From Aldrovandia affinis (lineage: Eukaryota; Chordata; Actinopteri; Notacanthiformes; Halosauridae), in the NCBI GenBank assembly GCA_029706075.1, contig JAINUG010000138.1, forward strand, positions 682,001 through 746,000: a stretch of 64,000 nucleotides of DNA, read 5' to 3'. Positions 49,474 through 61,900 of this stretch are shown here, one piece after another. Below the pieces are notes generated by a model. It worked only from the letters and a program-made list of their open reading frames with translations. It did not search any database and had not been told where the DNA came from. The position numbers and the translations under genes were made by a program. Each line of letters opens with the position of its first letter. Position 1 is the stretch's first letter.

Positions 49474-50560
49474 TTAAATCATACGGTCATACCTTATAAT
49501 CACATAGTCACAGCTCCAAATGTGGATGTGGCGCTCTGGTGTGGCACTTATGAATTGTCTCATCAACGCATGAATGTCAATGGTATCTAAAACATCACAG
49601 TGCACATGCGTCACAGCTAGATGCGTTAGTCTCTTCTGGGTCATTGTACTCTGAAGCCAAGTTTTCAGCTGACGAAGGGTTGAGAAAGACCTCTCTAATG
49701 AAGCAACGGACGTCGGTAAACACAAACGTTTAAAAAAGTGTAATTGCTTTCTGCTTCTTTGAACAGCCCCCTTGTTTGCAGATGTAGTGCTGCAACCAAT
49801 TCTGTCACTTCTTGGACTGTGCTGAGTGAGTTATCCTTGGCCATGCCACCCAACATTGTCAACTGCATGTACAGGTTGGGTATGTCAATCTGCTTTGGAA
49901 GGTGAATTGGCGAGTTAGCATCATAATCTGCATGGTCAATTCTTTCATTTGCTGGCTCAATGAGAATTCTCTCCCTCTGTGCAGCGAGTTTCATTCCATC
50001 TTGATTGAAATGTTGTTCGACTTCTGACTTGACCAAGTCCAGGGTCTCGTAAAATTCATGCTTCCATTATGTTTTGCTTGTTTCAGACACCACTGCTCCA
50101 GTGGTGTTGCAAAAGCAATGGGGTTCTGCTGACCCTGGCGGGTGGTTGTATTTTCAAGCCGTTCTTAGCTGCACAGTTCCTTACTTTGACTTAAATTTCC
50201 TGGACTGAGTCATCAGTTCTCAGTGCATGTAATCCACCCTGTTGGCACATTTGTGCATTCTAGTGGTCCAAGTGCACTTGATGTAGCAGTTTCGAAAGCT
50301 TTTAGCCACACCTTTGCAGGGACCAAACAGTGCTTCACAGCATAGCAAGCCAAAATAGGTGTAACCTTTCATTGACTGTTTGTGCAGTCTTGCGATCTTC
50401 GTGCATGTCTCTCCACTAACACTTTGGTCCTGCTGAAGCACTGTAAGTGTTAACAAAAGTATGCTGTAAGTCGAGAAATTTCCACCATTCGCATGCACAT
50501 TTGCATGCACATCTTGTAATGCAGGCAAGGTAAAAGGCAAGCAGGTAAGGTAAAAGGCAA
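49474..50560 (-). pseudogene. hAT transposase relic (C-terminal dimerisation part)
   Basis: Reading down the minus strand: 50560-50230 has YFGLLCCEALFGPCKGVAKS; 50036-49740 has LVKSEVEQHFNQDGMKLAAQ and LPKQIDIPNLYMQLTMLGG; 49725-49500 has LPTSVASLERSFSTLRQLKT and MTQKRLTHLAV, the hAT C-terminal dimerisation region as in ZMYM1-type proteins. Frames shift between blocks, so this is a dead copy. Confidence 0.75.
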
Positions 50561-50599
50561 AGCAGGTAAAAGGCAAAATCACATATCTTTATTAGTATA

Positions 50600-51296
50600 C
50601 ACTACCGAGTTTTTGAACACCCCCATTTTCCAGCTTTTACAGAAATTTAAGCAGTTCAAGTCCAGTGAATAACCTGAAATGGTACAAAGGTAGGTGGTAA
50701 ACTGCCAGAGGTTTAAAAAAAAAGTTTAGGTTACCAAAAACTGAAAAATAATGTACATTTCAGAGTTATAAAAAAGGCCCTTTTCAGGTACAGGGAACAA
50801 GTAATGGGTTAACGTGGATTAACAGTCACTCTGTGCAAGTTGCCGACTCTGGATCCAGCAAAAGAGCCCCAGGTCATCACGCTTCCTCCTCCATGTGTGA
50901 CAGTTGGTGTCACACACTGAGGAACCATCCTTTCGCCTACTCGACAGCCTACAAAAACCTTTCCAAATTTCAAGATTTCAAGACAACCTTCCAGTCTTCA
51001 GTAGTCCACTGGCGGTGCTTCATGGCCCAGGCAAGCCTCTTTTTCTTATTTTCCCATCTTAGCAATGGCTTTCTTACTGCCACTGCCTATCACACAAGCT
51101 GTCTTCTGATTTTGTTGTGGCTTTGGGTTTGTCAGAGTTTAAATATTTTTCAGTTTTTGGTAACTTTTTTATTTTTTTTCCTCCTAAGTTTACCGCTTAC
51201 CTTTGTACCATTTCAGGTTATTCACTGGACTTCAACTGCTTAAATTTCTGTAAAAAATGGAAAATGGGGGTGTTCTAAAACTTTTGACCGGTAGTG
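50600..51296 (-). mobile_element. Tc1-like MITE, second copy
   Basis: TA flanks at 50598-50599 and 51297-51298. Ends: CACTACCGAGTTTTTGAACA and the inverted TTCTAAAACTTTTGACCGGTAGTG. Internal sequence aligns with the Tc1-like element at 9662-10588 but has lost most of the transposase region (697 bp total). Confidence 0.9.
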
Positions 51297-51399
51297 TAAT
51301 TCATAAAAAGTTTATTACACATGTAACTACCATTCGTTTTCGCCACAGTTTTTTTTACCCCTGTCCCTGGCTGGCTTTCACTTGGCGTCACCCCCACCC

Positions 51400-53568
51400 C
51401 CACTCAGCTGTTGTTCACGTACCATCAGTTTCCTTCCTAGGATTCATTGTTTCCGAGGGAAGGATCCAAATGGATCCCAAAAAAGTGACTGCGGTCAGGG
51501 ATTGGCCATCCCCGGGCTCAGTCAAACAGGTCCAGCGGTTCTTAGGGTTTGCTAACTTTTATAGACGGTTTATCCGCAATTTTAGTTCCGTGGTCGCCCC
51601 CATCACAGTGCTTACCCGAAAGACGGTTCCCTCTCGGTTCCAATGGACTCCTAAGGCGGAGGCGGCGTTCGCCGAATTAAAGAGGAGATTCTGTTCAGAA
51701 CAAAATTTTAATTTCTCCTAATCCTTCGTTGCCCTTCATTGTTGAGGTTGACGCCTCTGAGCTCGGTGCAGGGGCTATATTATCCCAGCGGTCGGCCTTA
51801 TACCAGAAGGTTCATCCCTGTGCGTATTTCTCTCGGAGCCTTTCCCCTGCCGAGAGAAATTACGATGTTGGGGACCGGGAATTATTAGCGGTGAAATTAG
51901 CACTGGAGGAATGGCGTCACTGGCTAGAGGGGGCGGAGCATCCCTTTACGGTCTGGACAGACCATAAAAACCTGGAATACATCCAGGGAGCTCAGCGGCG
52001 TAATTCGCGGCAAGCTCGATGGGCGTTGTTTTTTACCCGATTGAATTTTCTTTTAACATACCGTCCGGGGTCAAAAAACACTAAACCAGACGCTCTTTCC
52101 CGCTTGTACGATGGGTCAGAGCAGGACCGTCCGCCCACACCCATTATCCCAGGAGCACAAATTCTATCCCCGGTCTCATGGGAGATAGAGAAAGTGGTGC
52201 ACGAGGCTCAGCGCCTTGAGCCGGATCCTGGTGGGGGTCCTCGGGGGTGCCTCTTTGTTCCGTCAGGAGCACGCGCCCAAGTTCTTCAGTGGGGTCACTC
52301 CTCTCGGCTCACGGGTCACCCGGGCATACATCGTAAGCACGATTTCCTGGGCAGACGGTTCTGTTGGCCCGGGATGGAGAAGGATGTGCGGGAGTTTGTG
52401 GCAGCCTGTACTGTTTGTGCTCGCAACAAGGGCTCACAGCTGGCACCGTCAGGGTTACTTCGGCCTTTACCCGTTCCGCATCATCCTTGGAGCCATATTG
52501 CCTTGGACTTTGTCACCGGCCTACCCAGTTCGAACGGTCTTACGGCCATTCTGGTAGTGGTGGACAGGTTTTCGAAGGCAGCCCACTTCATTCCGCTTCC
52601 TAAACTGCCGTCCGCACTCGAGACAGCTCGCCTGATGGTGGACCATGTCTTTCGCCTTCATGGGTTGCCGCAAGACGTGGTGTCCGATCGGGGGCCTCAG
52701 TTTGCGGCCAGATTCTGGCAGGCCTTTTGTTCCCTTTTAGGGGCGTCGGTCAGTCTGTCTTCGGGTTTTCACCCTCAGACCAATGGACAGACTGAACGCA
52801 CGAACCAGACTATGGAGAACACTCTCCGGTGTCTGGCCTCCGCCAATCCCACATCGTGGAGTCGGCATCTGGCCTGGGCGGAGTACGCCCATAACACCCT
52901 GCGTAATGCCTCTTCAGGTCTCTCTCCGTTCGAGGCTCAATTTGGGTTTCAACCTCCTCTGTTTCCTGAGCTGGAGGGTGACGCAGGGGTGCCCTCCGCA
53001 GCGGCCTTTGTGCGACGTTGTCGGGCCACCTGGCGGAGGGTTCGGGCGGCACTGTTGCGCGCCGTGGATCGCCAGAGGGAGTTCGCTAACCGTCGTCGAC
53101 GGGCTGCTCCATCGTATCGGGTGGGGCAACGGGTGTGGCTTTCTACACGGGATCTGCCGTTACGGGTAGAGTCCCGGAAACTCGCGCCGCGCTTTATTGG
53201 ACCTTTCAAAATCATCCGTAAGATTAACCCGGTCACCGTTCGATTACAGCTCCCACAATCCATGCGGATACATCCCACGTTCCACGTATCCCGCATCAAA
53301 CCACTACTCATTAGCGCCTTAGCGCCTCCCGAAGTACCGCCACCACCGCCTCGTATCATTGGGGGTGGTCCCGCTTACACGGTACGAAGTATTGTGGCCT
53401 CGCGGCGAGTAGGCAGGGGAATTCAGTTCCTTGTTGACTGGGAGGGTTACGGTCCTGAGGAGCGCAGTTGGGTCCCGTCCCGGCACATCTTGGATCCATC
53501 TTTGATCCAGGATTTTCACCGGCGTGGGTCTGAAGGGTCGTCAGGAGTCGTCCCTTAAGGGGGGGTCC
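51400..53568 (+). mobile_element. Ty3/gypsy chromovirus, 3' half
   Basis: Begins within the RT ([20 protein letters not shown], then [20 protein letters not shown]) and continues through RNase H, integrase and a chromodomain. A one-base frame change near 51695 separates the RT end (51257-51721) from the 609-codon frame. Gag, protease and most of the RT are absent. The 5' side abuts a Tc1 MITE, about 100 bases away. A polypurine tract AAGGGGGGG (53557-53565) precedes the 3' LTR. Confidence 0.92.
51729..53558 (+). CDS. gypsy RNase H-integrase-chromodomain polyprotein fragment
   Basis: 609 uninterrupted codons. RNase H (residues ~1-125): [14 protein letters not shown] with the first Asp, [13 protein letters not shown] with the Glu, and [11 protein letters not shown] with a later Asp. 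Integrase: HHCC zinc region about 189-235 ([16 protein letters not shown] ... CTVCARNK). Catalytic triad: D260 (LDFVTGLP), D320 (SDRGPQF) and E356 ([13 protein letters not shown]), giving D-D-35-E spacing. A C-terminal chromodomain at about 549-600 ([20 protein letters not shown] ... [13 protein letters not shown]) marks the chromovirus branch. Domains and triad look intact, yet the element lacks gag and a full RT and has no 5' LTR, so it is not autonomous. The initiator Met is internal to the polyprotein. This is transposon coding sequence and not a host gene. Confidence 0.9.
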   Translation: MPFIVEVDASELGAGAILSQRSALYQKVHPCAYFSRSLSPAERNYDVGDRELLAVKLALEEWRHWLEGAEHPFTVWTDHKNLEYIQGAQRRNSRQARWALFFTRLNFLLTYRPGSKNTKPDALSRLYDGSEQDRPPTPIIPGAQILSPVSWEIEKVVHEAQRLEPDPGGGPRGCLFVPSGARAQVLQWGHSSRLTGHPGIHRKHDFLGRRFCWPGMEKDVREFVAACTVCARNKGSQLAPSGLLRPLPVPHHPWSHIALDFVTGLPSSNGLTAILVVVDRFSKAAHFIPLPKLPSALETARLMVDHVFRLHGLPQDVVSDRGPQFAARFWQAFCSLLGASVSLSSGFHPQTNGQTERTNQTMENTLRCLASANPTSWSRHLAWAEYAHNTLRNASSGLSPFEAQFGFQPPLFPELEGDAGVPSAAAFVRRCRATWRRVRAALLRAVDRQREFANRRRRAAPSYRVGQRVWLSTRDLPLRVESRKLAPRFIGPFKIIRKINPVTVRLQLPQSMRIHPTFHVSRIKPLLISALAPPEVPPPPPRIIGGGPAYTVRSIVASRRVGRGIQFLVDWEGYGPEERSWVPSRHILDPSLIQDFHRRGSEGSSGVVP

Positions 53569-54170
53569 TGTCACGGTTGTTCCCCTGAACCACCACCAGA
53601 TGGCGGTGTTGCGCCTTCCTTGGGAGGGGTGTTCAGCTGGCTTCAATTATTAATCGCCTCCCTATATATACTCGCACCTGGCTTCGTTCAGTGCGAAATC
53701 GTAAGCCATTTTTACGATCAAGCCGGTAAGGTCTGTTGCGTCTTTTTAAAGATACAACTCAAAGAAACTTCTATAGTATTAGAATCGTTCTCTTTTCAAA
53801 ACCTTTTCACCTTTAAGAACATCTTTATGATACCTATTTAGGAACCTAACTAGCTTTAAGGAGTTCAGTTTGGGGTTCTTTTAAGCAGTCGGTTCGACTG
53901 TGTTTCGGGTTTCATTTTCGTTCTTTATTTGGCTCTTCTAGCCGTTTATTATTTGTTTCGGACACTCGGTTGTCTTTGGTTTATTTGTTTGTTTGTTTGT
54001 GTCTGTATGACACTTAGTCACCCGTTGGGTGATAATTTCTGTTCCTCCTTATTGTTATTTTTTCCCTACTTCTCTGACCTTCAGAGCTTGTGGTTAGACT
54101 GTAGGGCAGTACGGTCTAACTTATTGATCCCCCGGGGTTCTGCGAGTGGCACCAATCACTAACCACCCTC
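53569..54170 (+). mobile_element. 3' LTR of the gypsy element
   Basis: Begins TGTCACGGTTGTTCCCC directly after the polypurine tract, the usual 5'-TG of an LTR. A TATATATA promoter-like box is at about 53661. The 3' boundary is uncertain because no partner LTR is in the window; a CACA near 54170 is one option. Confidence 0.65.
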
Positions 54171-57100
54171 ACAGGAGCATAGGCACTCACAGCTATGGCC
54201 ATCTGGTTGTTGTCCAGCCTCAGATGCATGGTCATGAGCTGCTCATTAATGAGCTGCTCATCTCAGATAGTGCCACAATGTCTATTTTAAATCTCTGGAG
54301 TTCTCTTGCAACAATCGCAGTTTGCCTTTCAGGATGATCACTGGGTAAGCTGTCTAGAAGTGTTTGCATGTTCCAAGCTCCAAAGTTAACATTTGTATTT
54401 ATTTATTGTTTCTGACCATATGGAGGAGATCCCACTGGATGTGATAATCCAGTCAGGGGTTTTTGTGAGACAGGATATTTTAACTTTTGTAGTCCCTTCC
54501 CAGACTGGGGTGAGCACAGGTCTTTGAAAACCGGGATGTACAAGATGTTACAACTCCCTACAGGTGGATGCCTGTGCATGACATCTTTTAACGTAAGGAG
54601 GCCGGTGCACAGACCACCACATGGTACTGGACAGAGAGGTCCAGATACAATGGCATGACAGTGGATCTCCCGCTGCTGTAACCTTCCTCCAACTTTACAG
54701 CCATTGTGACACACCTCTTAAAGCCATCATCATCGGTCTGCTCCGCCATTGAGGTCTTCTTGGCTCACAGAGGCACTATGCTCCTGATGGCATAGCTCTT
54801 GGGATCCTAGATCCAAGCTTCTCGACCACGACAAGGTGACGATCCTCAGAGAAGTGTGCAAAATGATGTGTGCTCTTGAAGTGTGAAGTGTGCTCCACTA
54901 CAGCAAGTACACACATGGAGGTTTCTGAAGCTATGCATCCTGGGCACTGAATTGTTAAAGTTATTACATACTCACCTTCCCCCAGTAAACACAATTAGTC
55001 AACAGTCTTGTAGCAGTCTTTTGGGCTATAGACGGGACAAAAAACATCTAGAGTGCTGGGAATGGTGGAAGGGGACAAAACCGAGACAACCATAAAATAC
55101 AAATGGGAAGCACATTCGGTAGAACCGCAAACCATACACAAAGCGATATGATGTTAATATTTTCAACATAAAAAAATTATTCACATATACACAGCATATA
55201 TTTGTAGCACATGCAGGGCCCTGTTGTATTTTGACTGTTATCTCCTGGGGACAGAAACTTAATGGCCTCAGAGTAACAAGAACAATTTAGGCGGTTACAT
55301 ACCCTCAACCACAATCTCAAGGCTCATACGTACTATATGTGTTATGTTCTGCTCTGGTACAATGCTGGAGATTAAAATTTGCTCACCTGATGGCCCAACT
55401 GTTGGTGTGGATGACCCTTTTGATCTTGGGGTATAAGCACGAGACACACATTCAACACAGGGCCAAAGGTGAGGGCTTTCCTGACAAGATACACATTGGA
55501 TCCAGTGCAGGTGGTAACCGCTTTATGACGAGAAACAAGTCCAGCTGAGGAAGCTCCTGAATCCTGTGCCTTGTGAATGCCTGCATCCAGTCCCGTGGAA
55601 TAACTTATTTTGTGTGTTCCGGAAAAGTTCAGCTGTGCCAGCTACTGAGTCCTGCAGCCATAGATGTGGAAAGGACTTATCTTGTGTGTTTGGAGAAATT
55701 ACAACTGCACGCCTCCTCGGAGTCATTAAGTATCAACTTTTGCTATCCTTCACTGGCATCAAATAAGATTGTGGATTTTCATAGCATTCAGAGTGCATAT
55801 TAATGTATAGATCGGCAATGTACGTTTATTTACTTGTGTTATATTTAGAGAAACATTCAATTTTCTTTAATTTATTTTGCCAGATAATACTGCTTGAAAC
55901 AACTAACTTATAGTGAGTGTGTGTGTTAAGGAGGTGCTAACAGGTACTAATACATGTGACATTAAAGGAGCTTCCATGATATTTCCCATTTGGACACTCA
56001 TGTCTTACAGGGAAATGGATGTAAAAGTATCAACAAGACCATGTGGATGGATCAACATATATTGAGTAGTGCATTATTCAATTATGGATTTTGGTCAGAG
56101 TGCTACTTCAACCACTTGTCGGTATGATCTCAGGACCTTCCAAATAACCCCAATTTGTTAAAAGTTTAGTATATTTGGTCATTATTATTCTTTCTTTCAA
56201 TTCTAATGTTTACTTAATTTTACATTTCTACTTAAGTTTATTAATTAGCACTTTAGTAATTGACTTTATTATGGAGCATCAATTGATATACAGTATATAT
56301 ATAGTATATAGGTAGATATTTAAAATTGATCAATAACTGTCACATTATTCCTAAAGTCCATAAATATTGAATATGTGTACCTTGATGTGACCCATTCTAG
56401 CGTCACTACATATGTCAGCCCAAATATCCCCTGAACAAACCCATTCTGCTTGCCGATTTCCATCCAACCCACCACACAGCACCAGGACACAGTAACGAGA
56501 GTCTTTTATTTCACACAATTCATGAAATTATCAAAAGACACTTGAGCACAGTAACTGTGGCAATGTTCTTGCTTGAACCCATACTGTTGGAGCCCTCTGC
56601 AGGTAAGCGTGTTCATTTACACACATGTGCCCTTCACAAACGTACACATAAGGACCTGCACCTGTATCACACATCCTATTTGAAGGGTCACTGCTGTTGG
56701 CCTACACCTACTGCAGTTACACCCCACACTAACGCTTCCTTCCACAGCCCCCATACAGCCCTAAGGGAGTCCCTCACTAGCTCTCGGAGGACGCATGAAA
56801 ACCACACAGGCTGACTCTCACTCATGCACATGCACATGCACACCACACAAGACAAAGAAAATGGCTAAATGGCACAGCTGCCACAGACTTACTGGGCTCA
56901 TGCCTCTCAAAATTGCTCACCTGCACTGGCAGGTGCAAAAGAGTTCACAAAAGAGTTTTCCTCCATTTTTGTTGGTTGGAAGTGGCAAACTTTTTTTTGA
57001 TCAGAAGAAAATACAAACACATAACCAACAGAAGTGAACACAGTTGGCGGCACTTCAGAGTTGTGCACAAAACAAAATAAGGATAATGCCGTACATTGTC

Positions 57101-57306
57101 CGGTGCTGTATGGTGTGAAAAAGGTGTCTTCCAATTTTCCGATTCCCTTGAGTGGTTTGATATTGAATGGAGCTCCAGCTATACAAAAAGCTGTTTACCA
57201 AAATGACAATGCAGGGTGATATGAAACATTAAAGTTATCTCTTGATGCTGCAAACCCAATTATATCTCAACTCCAACTATTTTTCCTGTGTAAAAAATAT
57301 CCAAAG
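54171..57306. other. no gene recognised
   Basis: Contains diverged ~85-bp repeat units near 55590 and 55665 (GTGGAATAACTTATTTTGTG against GTGGAAAGGACTTATCTTGT). Antisense frames at 54403-54714 have no clear domain. I looked specifically for adenosine-deaminase-like (ADAD1) motifs among the open frames and saw none. Confidence 0.5.
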
Positions 57307-57496
57307 TGGGCCTCCTGCGTGGTCCAGTGGCTACAACATTCGACGCAAAATGCGTTTGATCCCTACTTCGCCTTCGTCACTACCTTGTGCTCGCATTGTG
57401 ATGGGGGGATTGACTTGAAAATACTGTAGCAGGTGCAATTGGCTATGAAATCGGGAGAAAATGGAATAAAATTAGAAACAAAAAATGTTACATTTG
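57307..57496 (+). mobile_element. short tRNA-derived SINE with 14-bp TSD
   Basis: Direct repeats AAAAATATCCAAAG at 57293-57306 and 57497-57510. Head GGCCTCCTGCGTGGTCCAGT has an A box-like GTGGTCCAGTGG and a B box-like GTTTGATCCC. The tail AATTGGCTATGAAATCGGGA then GAAAATG matches the tail of the SINE at 39.2-39.6 kb. Confidence 0.85.
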
Positions 57497-58509
57497 AAAA
57501 ATATCCAAAGAAACACAATATTTTTAACGTTGAACCTGCCACCCTAATACACCTAGTTATTTTTCAAACTTCTCAACTCCTCAGGATAAGCCCACCTTTA
57601 TTCCTTTGGGACGGAAGTGCCTGTGTTGTATTGATGGGGAAACATTGGCCCCAAAAGTGCGTTTGTGGGATATGTATTGACCATAATCCTAACAGTAGGT
57701 CCACCGCTCACTGACCGTGACACTGGCGGCACAGATGCTATTGCTTATGTGCACTGGCTGCCAACTGCTGGTACATCCTTCTAAACACAGAACAGGGAGC
57801 CCTCATATTCAGGGGATATCAGGAACAAGATACTTTCCCACGCATTGCGGCAAAACAGCCTTCTTCAGAGCTTAACTTTTGGCACTAGCTTAGGTATATG
57901 TGTAGCTTAATGAGCGGATTGGAAAACACAGGTGACAAAAACCAATCAGTCAAGACAATTAAGTGTGGGATGCAATTAATGACAGATGGGACAGATTGAC
58001 ATAATTCATATCAGTCTAAAACAAATTTAACAGAATTGGAAAATGGTGGAATTATAAATTGTTAAATTAATGATAAAGAAGAGCACTGCAAGATAAATAC
58101 AACAATGATTAACATGAGAATCCACCCAAATCAAATTAATAATCAGAGATGGGGACTATAGTAAATTTTGCCATTAACCCCAGAAAAAATTGTTGCTTTA
58201 AAAGTATGAAAGTCTGTCAGCACCTTGAATGTTTTTTTTTACAACTTTAATCCCCTCTACTTTCAAGGGGTTGCTTTTGGGATGCATAACATCAGACTGA
58301 AATGCCTTGCCATATGATAATCTAAAGTACCCATTTTGAACTTTAGGAGTTTCCAGCACAATCTCTAAATGTGAGGTTACTATGCATCGGCAGCTCTATT
58401 TATTATCAATCCTGTTTTAGTGTATCTGTATGTTACACGTGTAACATATTTGTAAGCGTGACCCTTTTATAACTGAAAACAAAGTGAAACAGCACACCAG
58501 TGTCAAATC
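57497..58509. other. no gene recognised
   Basis: Intergenic DNA between the SINE and the 3' end of bltp1. No supported coding region. Confidence 0.5.
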
Positions 58510-58532
58510 AAACGACACATAATGGTCATGAT

Positions 58533-58538
58533 TTTATT
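58533..58538 (-). terminator. bltp1: polyadenylation signal, bltp1
   Basis: TTTATT on the plus strand is AATAAA for bltp1, about 420 bases after its stop codon. Probable transcript end near 58510-58520. Confidence 0.55.
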
Positions 58539-58955
58539 ATGTTAACAAATCAAAACATTTATGAAATTCACATTAAAGTGTCAATACAGTTATTTTATAT
58601 ACATTAGTCTATTGCACGTATCATTACAAAAGAAGTCTAAGCAGCCACGTTACATGTATCCCTAATTTTTGTTCAAAATATACATAATACAACAGTTGTG
58701 CAACACCTTCGGTCAAAACTCAATACGGTGGCAGCATGCACCACAGTAAACATCTATGTTCAAACTCACATTTGGGCAGTAGCAGTGAGTGCCTATGGTA
58801 AATGCAGCATACAGTAGCTAGGAGAGATCCAGTGTCTGCAATATGAATATGTTTTTCATTCTGTATCAACCCTTGGGCTTATACAATAAGCATTTCACAT
58901 TTTGAAGTTTAGACTGTAATAAAGTGTATCAGAGTTAAAGCGAGGAGCTTCAAAG

Positions 58956-61900
58956 TTAATGTTCGTCTTTGTCTCTTCCTTTCTTCTCCTTCTCGTCTTG
59001 TAGTGCAGTTCCCATTTTCTTTATCAGGACAGAGAGAACCTTGTCCAGGGGGTCCATCACACCCCTCTGAAGCCACTTGGGAATTGTAGTCCTGGCGTGA
59101 TGGAAGCCTAGCTTCTGCAGGATGTAGTCCACTCCCACTGGGTCGATCTTCCTTCCGGTCCAGGATATCAACCTAAAGGAAAAAAATTGTGATGCTGTGA
59201 CTGCAGGAACAAACATTGGGATGGCTGGGGAAACACACTTTTATAGTGAAAAGGAAAAAAATTATGAAAATCTGACATTCCAAAGTGCCTCTTACTCTCA
59301 TGCTTTATCCGGTTTATGCTATTAGAACTGTTACATTAACTGTACATTTTCTATCTGATTAAATCAATATATCAAGTCAACTGAGTGACTGAATAGGTCA
59401 GTACGTTAATAAGTCATCAAGTAAATTATGTATGTATGCATGTTTGCTCATAGTTGATTGCAACAAGCGGTGGTTCTTGCTGCACCAGTCCCATACTCGA
59501 GTGGCTGGCAGGGTGTAGGATGTTACCTCAGGGTGGGTTCCAGGTGCCAGGTGTTACACATGAACTCCCTCCAATCCACGGTGGTGTAGTTGATGGCGTC
59601 CTCCTTCTTTTTGTCCTTGTCCTTGGCCTTGTCCTTGCCTTTGTCCTTGTCCTTGTCCATGTCCTTGTCCATGTCCATGTCTTTGTCCTTGTCCTTGTCC
59701 TTGTCCTTGTCCATGTCTTTGTCCTTGTCAGTGGAGTTGTCCTCATGGACGGCTGTGGGGCTCTTCTGACTGGGTCGGGCTGCAAAGATCCGAGGAGCGA
59801 AGAGAGCTGTGCACAGGAGTGAGATTCACTTAGTCTGAATTCCTTACATATTTGAACAGGGGCATCCAATTCTTGCAGGGCATATTCAAACAATGTATTT
59901 GATTTATTTATATACTGGATTCTAGACATTTACAGAGAGCTGGGAGCACAATTGGGCATGCCAATTTTGTTATGAATGAATGAATGTGAATTGTCTCATT
60001 GGTCCCATTTAATTTGGCTTTCATTTAGCTTTCATAGTTGGGGTATAATTTTGAGTGGATTTTTTTTAAAGACAAAACTGTCCACAATCACTGCTTATAG
60101 GTCCACCTTACCTTTCTCCTTCTCCTTCAGGTAAGCTGACACAAGATCGTGCAGGAACATGATCAGCTCAGCATCCATGGTTACGCAGATGTGGTCAGTG
60201 AACTCTGTCACCACACTGCATTCCACCTTAGGCTTGTTGCTGGAGTCTGGGAGAGATCACAGCATTGTTTTTGAAAAGGGGAGGTTCCTAAAGGCCTCTA
60301 CATGCTTGAACAACACGACAGCAACACAACCAGGGCTCTGCAACATCAACGCAACCTTTGTGACCTACGCAGAGGGGGTTTCAGAGGGTGCCGTGTACCT
60401 AGTACAAAAATCGAACTCACAACCGTTCACGTAGATGTTGCGCATCATTAATTGGTTGGTTAGTGAATGGAGGCGGAGCTGTCATAATCATAGTTCATAG
60501 GTCACGGTTCATCGAGCTAGTAGCTAATGATATATACAGTAGATAGGTAGCATCATTTGTTTGACACAGTATATAATGAACCAGCTTCAGGAAAGATTGG
60601 CTGAAGACCTTTGAAGGTACAGGAGTTTCCCTGCTTTCATGAAAACTTTATCGACCTTGTTCAATACATTGACACTTACTAGTGTACAGAAGTGGAAGGA
60701 CACCATGTTGCATAAGCTGCGCATAGCTTTTGCAGATGTATATATGGCAGAGTGCTTGCAACATTGTTGCATTGTTTGAACCGCGAAGAAGTTGCACAAG
60801 TTATGTAGAAGCATGTAGAGGCCTTAAGAGAAACATCCACTTACATCACGCTACCATACTTGGTGAATAGTGAATAGTGAATAACAATAGTCTGACATAG
60901 CTTAATTCAAAGAAATGTACTCCTCTGACGCAATAACAGCACAGCTGAACTGGACTGCAGAGTGAAAAGAAGAAGATAAATATTGGTGCCAAAAAAACCA
61001 AAACAACTTGAAGCAGATAAGGGTCACATGATGTCAAACCCAAATCAGTATTCAACCAACAGGACCATCAAACCCAGCTGATTTGGAGATGGCAAAAATA
61101 ACAGCATTCGCAGAGTTGGGAAATGCTGAGTGTAGGTACATGCTGAGCTGCTGTGTTGTGTAAGCTTTCGTGCCAAATGGAAAATTAATAAATGTTCATG
61201 TGCTGCAATTCGAGGTCTATATTTTCTGATATTTACTGTTTTGACATAATACATAATGCTACTGGCTACAGCACTGCTTTTTTTTTCCTGACTGCATGTT
61301 CTCTTCTCTGCCTCAGCCTCTGACTCGGGGGCACCAGCCCTAGATCCTGCGAGAAGTGTGAGCTGCCCCCATCAACCCTCACCCCCACGCCAACCCCAGC
61401 TCCTGGATCTGTACCCCCTTCACGTGGTTTAGCCCCCCCCCCCACTGACTACCTAACTCAGGAGGGGCAAAGTATTTCAGCCCTGAGTCACCTTGGACTG
61501 ACCATGATATGGTATTTTTTGGACACACCCTGTGCCGGCCAGAAGAGGATGGGCTCCCCCCCTTTTAGTCTGGTTCCTCCCAAGGTTTCTCCCTACCAAG
61601 GGAGTTTTTCCTTGCCACTGTTGCCTTTAGGCTTGCTTTTGGGGGAGTCTAGGCCTGGGTTCCCCCTCTGTTAAGCGTTTTGTGACAATTCAATAGTGAA
61701 AAGCGCTATACAAATACATTTGATTTGATTTGATTTGAGCATCTTTCCTTTCCACCTCCAGTAATTATAGAACATGTGTCTTCCACATGTCGAGCACGGG
61801 CTCACACACCTTTCGTGGCGCCTTGCCCTTTAAGTTCCCCTAACTCACTGTCCCTGATTTGGGCCCCGCGCGGGTCTTACCGGTGAGCGAAGGCTCATCA

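Noticed and set aside
52216..53359. Several ORFs overlapping the gypsy integrase in other frames
   Set aside because: Shadows of the 609-codon frame, which has the full motif set.
54403..54714. 103-codon minus-strand ORF with possible retroelement flavour
   Set aside because: I could not place it in any family; neighbouring frames are broken.
59454..59929. Valine/leucine-rich and Arg/Thr-rich ORFs across the hexanucleotide repeat
   Set aside because: Alternative-frame translations of the bltp1 GACAAG repeat; the splice-consistent frame is Asp-Lys.
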